A DNA stretch of 10,619 nt, from contig CAZSXS010000100.1 of assembly GCA_964611385.1 (NCBI GenBank), positions 1 to 10,619 on the forward strand. The letters are read 5' to 3'. A program made the translations under genes and the position numbers. How positions within the stretch are numbered: position 1 is the first letter of the stretch; each line of letters starts with the position of its first letter. The stretch is from CAZSXS01 sp964611385 (GTDB lineage Bacteria; Bacillota; Clostridia; Lachnospirales; CAYPQA01). Positions 5,780 to 10,619 of the stretch are shown one piece after another. Below the pieces are notes generated by a model. That model saw nothing but the letters and a program-made list of their open reading frames with translations, was not told the DNA's origin and searched no databases.

Positions 5780-7551
5780 TGGAATTAAAAGCAGTATTGG
5801 TGTCATCCTTAGAAAAAGTTTTTCCAGATCAGGAGCCGAAGCCTTTAAAAAACAGGCTTTCTGGCCTACTGAATGAGCGTGTTTCCTTTCAGCTTGCCTA
5901 CAAGGCAGTGGAATACGGATACCCAAATTCCTGCTGTGTAAGGGTCGCTTCTGCGTACAAGGACTGTTTTACTATCCGACGTGTGGGCTTGATCCCCTCC
6001 CTGTATCCGGCTACCACCAATAAGGATGAAAACTATATTAAAACCACCCCCGGCCTCTATCCAGACGTACTGTTTGACACAATTGACGGGCGGACAAGGA
6101 TACTGCCGGACGGACACTGGCTGTCGCTGTGGATTGATTTTGAGCCTGAGCGCTTGGAATTGAGCTTGCAGGGGAAACCCGCCCCCAGTGAAATTGCAGC
6201 CAACTTTGAATTTTATACCGAAAATAATGAGTTGCTGACCACTGTGGAAGTAAACATCGAATTGATTCCGGCTAAGCTTCCGGCGCAAAAACTGATTCAC
6301 ACTGAATGGTTTCATGGGGATTGCCTGGCAGATTATTATGAGGTACCCGTATTCTCCGAAAGACATTGGGAAATCCTGGGCAACTTCATTGAGGCGGCAG
6401 CCAAGGCAACGGTCAACATGATCCTGACTCCCTTGTTCACCCCGCCTTTGGATACAGCGGTGGGTGGGGACAGAACCACGATTCAGCTTGTAGATGTGAT
6501 TCAATATGTAGACAGGGCTGAGTCAATCACCGGAAAGCGCTACGAGTTTGGCTTTGACAAGCTGAGAAGATGGGTGGCACTTTGCAAGAGCAAAGGCATG
6601 ATTTATTTTGAAATGTCACATCTTTTTTCACAATGGGGCGCTCGCTACGCACCAAAAATCATGGCTAAACCCATAGACCAAAAGACGCTAGTAGCAGCTG
6701 GCGGTTATGAGAACTTTAGACCCTTTGGGGAACAGAGCGAAGGCAATGTTGGCTGGGAAGCAGAGGGTTTACGCAAGATTTTCGGCTGGGAGACAGCAGC
6801 TTGCTCTGAGGAATACAAGGACTTCCTGGATGCATTTTTACCTGCGCTTGTACAGGAGCTTAAAGCGCTTGGCATTGCAGAAAACACCTACTTCCATGTA
6901 TCTGACGAGCCGAGTGAGGAGCATTTGGAAAGCTATGGGGCAGCAAAGGCTTTATTGGAGAAGCACATTCAAGGTTTCAAGCTGATAGACGCCCTCAGCA
7001 GCTTTGAATTTTACAAGCACGATTTAGTAGAAAAGCCCATCCCCTGTTTAACCCACATACACCCCTTCCTGGAAGCCAAGGTACCGGGCTTATGGACCTA
7101 CTACTGCGTCAGTCAGGGCGTAAAGGTGAGCAATCGTTTTGTATCAATGCCATCGGCCAGAAACCGGATTTTGGGTGTTCAACTTTACAAGTTTAACATA
7201 GAAGGGTTTTTACAATGGGGATTCAATTTTTACAACTCCCAATACTCTCTTGAGCACATCAACCCCTTTTTCGTCACTGACGCGGACTGCGCCTTCCCCA
7301 CGGGCGACTCCTTTTTGGTGTATCCCGGGCGAGGCGGGAGGCCTTTGGACTCCATACGTCTGATGGTTTTTGCGCAAGGGCAATTTGATCTTCGAGCTTT
7401 AGCGCTTTTAGAAAGCCTAACCAGTCGGGAATTTGTTTTAGGGTTAGCAGAAGAAAGCGGCTCCATTGAATTTGACAGTTATCCCACGGACGAGGGGTAT
7501 TTATTAGGTTTGAGAGAGCGTGTGAACGAAGAAATTAAAAAGAGGGTTTAG
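5776..7551 (+). CDS. DUF4091 / GH123-like glycoside hydrolase
   Basis: This 591-residue protein has no evident signal peptide, so it is probably cytoplasmic. An N-terminal beta-rich region (about 30-165) is followed by a barrel-like domain from HTEWFHGDCLADYYEVPVFS (175-194) onward, with NMILTPLFTPPLDT (214-227) and TYFHVSDEPSEEHL (371-384). A C-terminal DUF4091-type segment has YPGRGGRPLDSIRL (516-529). Known GH123 beta-N-acetylgalactosaminidases use an adjacent Asp-Glu pair in substrate-assisted catalysis; D377-E378 fits that pair. The substrate is not known. The ATG (5776) overlaps the alaS stop in ATGA, and a second in-frame ATG is at 5779. GTAGGAGGT (5762-5770) can serve either start, so translation is probably coupled to alaS. 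Confidence is good for DUF4091 and moderate for activity as a hexosaminidase. Confidence 0.75.
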   Translation: MMELKAVLVSSLEKVFPDQEPKPLKNRLSGLLNERVSFQLAYKAVEYGYPNSCCVRVASAYKDCFTIRRVGLIPSLYPATTNKDENYIKTTPGLYPDVLFDTIDGRTRILPDGHWLSLWIDFEPERLELSLQGKPAPSEIAANFEFYTENNELLTTVEVNIELIPAKLPAQKLIHTEWFHGDCLADYYEVPVFSERHWEILGNFIEAAAKATVNMILTPLFTPPLDTAVGGDRTTIQLVDVIQYVDRAESITGKRYEFGFDKLRRWVALCKSKGMIYFEMSHLFSQWGARYAPKIMAKPIDQKTLVAAGGYENFRPFGEQSEGNVGWEAEGLRKIFGWETAACSEEYKDFLDAFLPALVQELKALGIAENTYFHVSDEPSEEHLESYGAAKALLEKHIQGFKLIDALSSFEFYKHDLVEKPIPCLTHIHPFLEAKVPGLWTYYCVSQGVKVSNRFVSMPSARNRILGVQLYKFNIEGFLQWGFNFYNSQYSLEHINPFFVTDADCAFPTGDSFLVYPGRGGRPLDSIRLMVFAQGQFDLRALALLESLTSREFVLGLAEESGSIEFDSYPTDEGYLLGLRERVNEEIKKRV

Positions 7552-7566
7552 AGTAAGGAAAAGACC

Positions 7567-7662
7567 ATGGGGGAGAACTATGTGAAAAATTTATCTTTTC
7601 GTGCGATTGATACCACGCACCACGGTTTTAGAAATATTTCGAATTCTAAGGAGGATCTATAA
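7567..7662 (+). CDS. Possible 31-codon small ORF between the glycosidase and mutarotase-like genes
   Basis: In the 110-bp spacer, an ATG at 7567 with AAGGAA 6 nt upstream (7555-7560) opens a 31-residue frame. Its TAA (7660-7662) overlaps the next ATG as TAATG. The predicted peptide starts MGENYVKNLSFRAIDTTHH and has no recognised family. The spacing and the stop/start overlap would suit coupled translation, but a frame this short is expected by chance. The GTGCG/CGCAC inverted repeat at 7601-7619 is the only other structure seen. Confidence 0.25.
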   Translation: MGENYVKNLSFRAIDTTHHGFRNISNSKEDL

Positions 7663-8585
7663 TGTCTACGATTAAGATTAATGAAATTAATATTCCTGTA
7701 TTTGGTAAGTGTCTTCATTTGTGTAATAACTTTGTTGAGTTGTATGTGACGCTTGATTTTGGCCCGCGGATTATTCATTTTTCTGGGCTGGGAAAGCCGA
7801 ATATGATGTATCAGGATACGGAGAAAAAGACCCTAGGCGAAAAGTATGACTGCTTTGAGGGCGACCATATCATTCTGTATGGTGGGCATCGCCTTTGGAT
7901 CAGCCCTGAGATTGTGCCAAGATGTTATTATCCGGACAATAAGCCGGTGAGCTACAACCTGATTGAGGGTGGTGCGGAATTCATTGCACCGATTGAAGTT
8001 GCCAACAATATTCAAAAAATCATAACCATCGAATTACATGAAAGCGCTCCTTCTGTTACGCTTAATCATACGATTAAAAACTGTGGCAACTGGGATATTG
8101 AGCTTGCACCTTGGTGCATCACAATGCTAGACAAGGGTGGCAAGGAAGTAATGCCCATGCCGAATCGAAAGACCGGTTATTTGTGCAACCGCAATTTCTC
8201 TTACTGGGATTACTCCGAGATGAACGACAGCCGTGTTTATTATGGAAAGGATTACATGACACTGACCCAGGATGAAAGCAAGCCCAATCCTTATAAGCTG
8301 GGATACAACAATGAGGCAGGGTGGGCCGCTTACTTCAACAAGGGACAAGTTTTCATCAAGTATTTTGAAGCACAGCTCAATGGGTTCTATCCTGACAATG
8401 GTTGCTGCTTTGAGTCCTATACAAACAACGTCATGCTGGAATGTGAAAGCTTGGGAGAGATCACCCTTCTTCAACCGGGTGAAGAAATTACCCATGTGGA
8501 AGAATGGGAACTCTATGCTGAGGATTCCGTTCCAGAAAACAATGATGCTAGCATTCATGACATTGTTAGCAAGTATATTAAGTAA
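7662..8585 (+). CDS. Galactose-mutarotase-like (aldose 1-epimerase fold) protein, DUF4380-like
   Basis: This 307-residue protein, with no signal peptide, resembles a conserved family with the galactose mutarotase-like beta-sandwich fold. Landmarks are LDFGPRIIHF (31-40), GDHIILYGGHRLWISPE (67-83), RKTGYLCNRNFSYWDYSEMND (169-189), RVYYGKDYMTLTQD (191-204), GWAAYFNKGQVFIKYFE (220-236), YPDNGCCFESYTN (243-255) and HVEEWELY (278-285). Such proteins probably bind or interconvert sugar anomers, or act as accessory carbohydrate-active proteins. The catalytic His pair of true aldose 1-epimerases cannot be assigned with certainty, so enzyme activity is not claimed. The ribosome site AAGGAGG (7648-7654) is 7 nt before the ATG. 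Its position after a GH123-like gene suggests joint work on an amino-sugar or glycan substrate. The exact family name is from memory. Confidence 0.6.
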   Translation: MSTIKINEINIPVFGKCLHLCNNFVELYVTLDFGPRIIHFSGLGKPNMMYQDTEKKTLGEKYDCFEGDHIILYGGHRLWISPEIVPRCYYPDNKPVSYNLIEGGAEFIAPIEVANNIQKIITIELHESAPSVTLNHTIKNCGNWDIELAPWCITMLDKGGKEVMPMPNRKTGYLCNRNFSYWDYSEMNDSRVYYGKDYMTLTQDESKPNPYKLGYNNEAGWAAYFNKGQVFIKYFEAQLNGFYPDNGCCFESYTNNVMLECESLGEITLLQPGEEITHVEEWELYAEDSVPENNDASIHDIVSKYIK

Positions 8586-8590
8586 GAAGC

Positions 8591-8670
8591 ATTGTTCAGT
8601 CTGTTAGGTATTTACCAAGCCGCAATCATACATTTGGATCAATTCTTGCTTTATAGGCGGCTATTCAAAA
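8591..8670 (+). repeat. Family 1 dispersed repeat, copy C (diverged, right end lost)
   Basis: Starting 5 bp after the stop of the mutarotase-like gene, this segment aligns with copies A and B. It shows TTCAGTCTGTTA, ATTTACCAAGCCG (8610-8622), then AATTCTTGCTTTATA. The internal stem is kept: AGCCGC (8618-8623) pairs with GCGGCT (8657-8662). The ACTGAGTA right end is not found. Relative to copy A, an A-T pair in the stem has become G-C, a compensatory change. The orientation is the same as copy A. Confidence 0.6.
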
Positions 8671-8686
8671 TTTTGGTCCTCCATGT

Positions 8687-8819
8687 CCGGCTTTTTTGAA
8701 AGAAGAGGATAGGGGGTGGTGGAGTGAACCAACTCGTTGGTTCAGGAGAGGAAAACTTTTTTCGCCGTTTGAAAAAAGTTTTCTGGCCAACTTGTTTGGC
8801 CAACTCCTTGTCACCCCAC
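8687..8819 (+). repeat. Family 2 repeat, copy 1: conserved head plus three-hairpin cloverleaf-like structure
   Basis: The head CCGGCTTTTTTGAAAGA (8687-8703) and the G-rich block through 8718 recur at 10531-10562 with 3 mismatches in 32 bp. The following DNA folds well. An outer stem GGGGTG (8713-8718) / CACCCC (8812-8817) encloses three hairpins: GAACCAA/TTGGTTC (8726-8743), a 13-bp stem 8751-8763 / 8771-8783 with loop GCCGTTT, and GGCCAA/TTGGCC (8785-8801). AGGAG (8744-8748) can also pair with CTCCT (8804-8808), in competition with the end of the first hairpin. The T-run at 8692-8697 could compete with the left arm of the central hairpin. It lies in the leader of the DUF512 gene, ending 15 bp before its ribosome site. 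It may be a structured RNA or a mobile palindromic element. Confidence 0.65.
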
Positions 8820-8847
8820 GATTTTATAAAAATGAGGAGGCGGGGCT

Positions 8848-10392
8848 ATGCATCTGATTCTATTGGTTGAGAAAGGTTCCATTGGAGAAGAAATGGGACT
8901 TGAAAAGGGCGACCGCTTAATCACAATCAACGGGGAGAACATTAGGGATGTTTTTGACTACAGGTACCTGTGTCATGAGGAATTTTTGAGGCTTATTGTC
9001 CAAAAGAAGGACGGCGAGGAATGGGAGCTTGAAATCGAAAAGGAATTTGACGAGGAGCTGGGTTTGGAATTTGAAAATCGCCTGATGTACGAACCAAAGG
9101 CTTGTAAAAACAAGTGTATCTTTTGCTTCATTGACCAGTTGCCAAAGAACATGCGAAGTACAGTCTACTTTAAGGACGACGACCTGCGCCTGTCCTTTTT
9201 GACGGGGAATTATGTAACCTTGACAAACTTAAAAAACAGCGACGGAACCAATGAGTTGGATCTGGTTTTGCAGTATCGTTTTTCGCCTATCAATATCTCT
9301 GTTCATACCCTAGACCCGGACTTGAGGCTTTTTATGCTGAAAAATCCCGAAGCCCGAAAGATTAAGGAGTACTTGGATATCCTGAATGAGAACGATATTC
9401 AGATGAACTTTCAAATCGTTCTTTGTAAGGGTGTAAACGATGGGATTTATCTGGAGCAAAGCATTGAAGGCCTTGCCGCTTATATGCCGAACGGAAATAG
9501 CTTGTCGGTGGTTCCGGTTGGGCTGAGCTGCCATAGGGAAGGACTGCATCCTCTTGAGCCTTTTACCAAGGAGGACGCTGCCGCCCTGATTGAACAAGTC
9601 AACAAGTGGCAGGAACATTTTTTAAAGACAAAGAATACCCGCTTTGTTTATGCCGCCGATGAGTTCTATGTAAAGGCTGGGCAGGCGGTTCCACCTTACG
9701 AAACCTATGAGAACTTCCCTCAGCTGGAAAATGGCGTGGGTATGATGGCTTTGTTCGGGCGGCAGGTTAAACAGGCCTTACGGAAATTGCGAAAAAAGCA
9801 GGAATCTGCTGCTTCAACCTTGGCCGCTGCCCCGACTCCAACTCCGCCCCAAAATCCAACTACAACCACAGCACAGATCCCAACGCCAGTCCCTACGAAT
9901 AACACTACGATTAACAATACCAACAATCCACCCTGCTTGATCACCATCATCACCGGACAAGCAGCTTACGGCTTCATGCAAACCATTGCTAAAACCATCG
10001 AAGAACACTTCCCCGGCCTGCACCTTTCCGTGCTCACTGTTAAGAATGCATTCTTTGGTGAGGAAGTAACCGTCTCAGGCCTCTTGACAGGAAGAGACAT
10101 CTTGCAAAGCCTAGCCAAGGAGCCTTTGCAAAGCAAACTTGTTCATAATGATTTTGTAGTCAACGACCTTGTTGCCAACGATCTTGCACACAATAATCTA
10201 GCATGCAATGATATAGCGCATAGTGTCCTGATTCCACAAAACGCCCTCAAAGCAGACGAAGACCTCTTTCTGGACGATATGACTGTGCAGGAACTGGAAA
10301 ACGCCCTCAAGTCTAAAGTCTACATCGTCCCAGTCAATGGAAAAGACCTTGTGCGACTGATCCAAAAAATCATACTCAAGTCCCATCAATAA
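8848..10392 (+). CDS. PDZ / radical-SAM DUF512 protein with repeat-expanded insertions
   Basis: This 514-residue protein begins with a PDZ-like segment (about 1-60, KGSIGEEMGLEKGDRLITING). A radical-SAM region follows with the cluster motif CKNKCIFC (C86, C90, C93), FIDQLPKNMRSTVYFKDDD (94-112) and LSFLTGNYVTLTNL (115-128). Further on are SPINISVHTLDPDLR (146-160), QIVLCKGVNDG (189-199) and SVVPVGLSCHREGLHPLEPFT (220-240), then the DUF512 C-terminal domain. The biochemical role is unknown; cluster and SAM binding is expected from the motif. Two insertions make it longer than the roughly 450 residues usual for the family: a Pro/Thr/Asn linker (319-361) and pentapeptide-like repeats (431-460). 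The conserved LIPQNALKADEDLFLDDMTV follows, so the gene is in frame. GAGGAGG (8834-8840) lies 7 nt before the ATG. In relatives this gene often precedes der, which would lie beyond the window. Confidence 0.9.
   Translation: MHLILLVEKGSIGEEMGLEKGDRLITINGENIRDVFDYRYLCHEEFLRLIVQKKDGEEWELEIEKEFDEELGLEFENRLMYEPKACKNKCIFCFIDQLPKNMRSTVYFKDDDLRLSFLTGNYVTLTNLKNSDGTNELDLVLQYRFSPINISVHTLDPDLRLFMLKNPEARKIKEYLDILNENDIQMNFQIVLCKGVNDGIYLEQSIEGLAAYMPNGNSLSVVPVGLSCHREGLHPLEPFTKEDAAALIEQVNKWQEHFLKTKNTRFVYAADEFYVKAGQAVPPYETYENFPQLENGVGMMALFGRQVKQALRKLRKKQESAASTLAAAPTPTPPQNPTTTTAQIPTPVPTNNTTINNTNNPPCLITIITGQAAYGFMQTIAKTIEEHFPGLHLSVLTVKNAFFGEEVTVSGLLTGRDILQSLAKEPLQSKLVHNDFVVNDLVANDLAHNNLACNDIAHSVLIPQNALKADEDLFLDDMTVQELENALKSKVYIVPVNGKDLVRLIQKIILKSHQ
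9802..9930 (+). repeat. Low-complexity Ala/Pro/Thr/Asn linker coding region in the DUF512 gene
   Basis: Residues 319-361 are almost entirely Ser, Ala, Pro, Thr, Gln and Asn, with PTPTPP, PTTTTAQ and NNTTINNTNNPP runs. They fall between the radical-SAM/middle region and the C-terminal domain (resuming CLITIITGQAAYGF). This reads as a flexible interdomain tether that expanded by simple-sequence slippage. Confidence 0.7.
10138..10227 (+). repeat. Six imperfect 15-bp tandem repeats (pentapeptide units) in the DUF512 gene
   Basis: Successive 15-bp units at 10138, 10153, 10168, 10183, 10198 and 10213 encode LVHND, FVVND, LVAND, LAHNN, LACND and IAHSV (residues 431-460). The pattern N-[DN]-[LFI]-[VA]-x resembles pentapeptide-repeat register A-[DN]-L-x-x. 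Codons vary between units, so the array is not recent. It interrupts the C-terminal domain between LQSK and LIPQNAL. Confidence 0.75.
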
Positions 10393-10414
10393 CCACAATA
10401 ATTCATCACTTTTC

Positions 10415-10520
10415 TGTATACTCAGCCACATTGAGCTTTGCAAAGCTGCCACCCAAAACAATAGAATTTAATCAGGTTGAATGATATCGGCTTGATAAAT
10501 GTTTAAGAGACTGAGTACAA
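10415..10520 (-). repeat. Family 1 dispersed repeat, copy B (inverted relative to copy A)
   Basis: TACTCAG (10419-10425) and CTGAGTA (10511-10517) form the ends. Read on the reverse strand it shares with copy A the blocks ACTCAGTCT, AAACATTT, CAAGCC, AAATTCTATTGTTTT (10455-10469 on +) and GCTTTGCAAAGCT (10434-10446 on +), then CTGAGTATA, all in the same order. It begins about 22 bp after the DUF512 stop codon. Confidence 0.75.
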
Positions 10521-10530
10521 TCTACCATTC

Positions 10531-10619
10531 CCGGCTTTTTTGAAAGATGAGGGAAGGGGGTGTGGGGGAAGGGAGAAGAAAACATTTTTAGCCGTTTTAA
10601 AAAAGTTTTCTTCTCCCTT
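10531..10619 (+). repeat. Family 2 repeat, copy 2 (runs off the window)
   Basis: The head CCGGCTTTTTTGAAAGA (10531-10547) and the G-rich block match copy 1. A perfect 15-bp stem, AAGGGAGAAGAAAAC (10569-10583) / GTTTTCTTCTCCCTT (10605-10619), continues inward after one A-A mismatch through T5/A5 and an A-T pair. It encloses the same GCCGTTT loop as copy 1 (10591-10597). The closing C-G pair of copy 1 (8763-8771) is an A-T pair here (10590-10598). Any outer stem or third hairpin lies beyond the window end. Confidence 0.65.

Noticed and set aside
7601..7635. Promoter in the spacer before the mutarotase-like gene
   Set aside because: TTGATA is present, but only a weak -10 (TAGAAA) lies at a tolerable spacing, so it is not strong enough to list.
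8751..8783. Central family 2 hairpin as an intrinsic terminator
   Set aside because: The stem is mostly A/T with no T-run after its right arm, so it would be a poor terminator. The T-run at 8692-8697 has no adjacent GC stem.

Overview
The window looks like a chromosomal segment of a low-to-mid GC Gram-positive anaerobe, most likely Clostridia. The evidence is strong AGGAGG-type ribosome sites, a Thr tRNA with no encoded CCA, a radical-SAM DUF512 protein typical of clostridia, and short intergenic spacers with U-tract terminators. No genus can be named from the sequence alone.

The left part (1-1760) is accessory or eroded DNA. It starts with the N-terminal end of a leftward ISAs1-family transposase cut by the window edge. 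Next is a 172-bp non-autonomous element with perfect 20-bp ISAs1-like ends (CAGGG...) and a perfect 9-bp target duplication. A consensus promoter, a tRNA-Thr(GGT) gene and an intrinsic terminator follow. After that comes a 5'-truncated remnant of an ATPase carrying the DUF4143 C-terminal domain, then a 105-bp repeat with terminal inverted repeats and another terminator.

The right part (1734-10392) is five complete rightward genes. A good promoter at 1734-1762 leads into pseB (UDP-GlcNAc 4,6-dehydratase) and alaS (alanyl-tRNA synthetase). A DUF4091/GH123-like glycosidase overlaps the alaS stop by 4 bp. A galactose-mutarotase-like protein follows, and then a PDZ/radical-SAM DUF512 protein. The first four genes probably form one transcription unit joining sugar-nucleotide and glycan functions to an essential tRNA synthetase. 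No T-box-like leader is visible before alaS.

Two dispersed repeat families are not explained by these genes. Family 1 (copies at 1595-1699, about 8591-8670, and inverted at 10415-10520) is about 105 bp, has TACTCAGT/ACTGAGTA ends and always sits 3' of a gene. Family 2 (8687-8819 and 10531 to the window end) begins with a conserved block of about 32 bp. It folds into a long A/T-rich hairpin with a GCCGTTT-type loop, and in the first copy into a cloverleaf-like three-hairpin structure just upstream of the DUF512 gene. In addition, pseB and the DUF512 gene each carry in-frame tandem repeat expansions (12 bp and 15 bp units) inside otherwise conserved enzymes.
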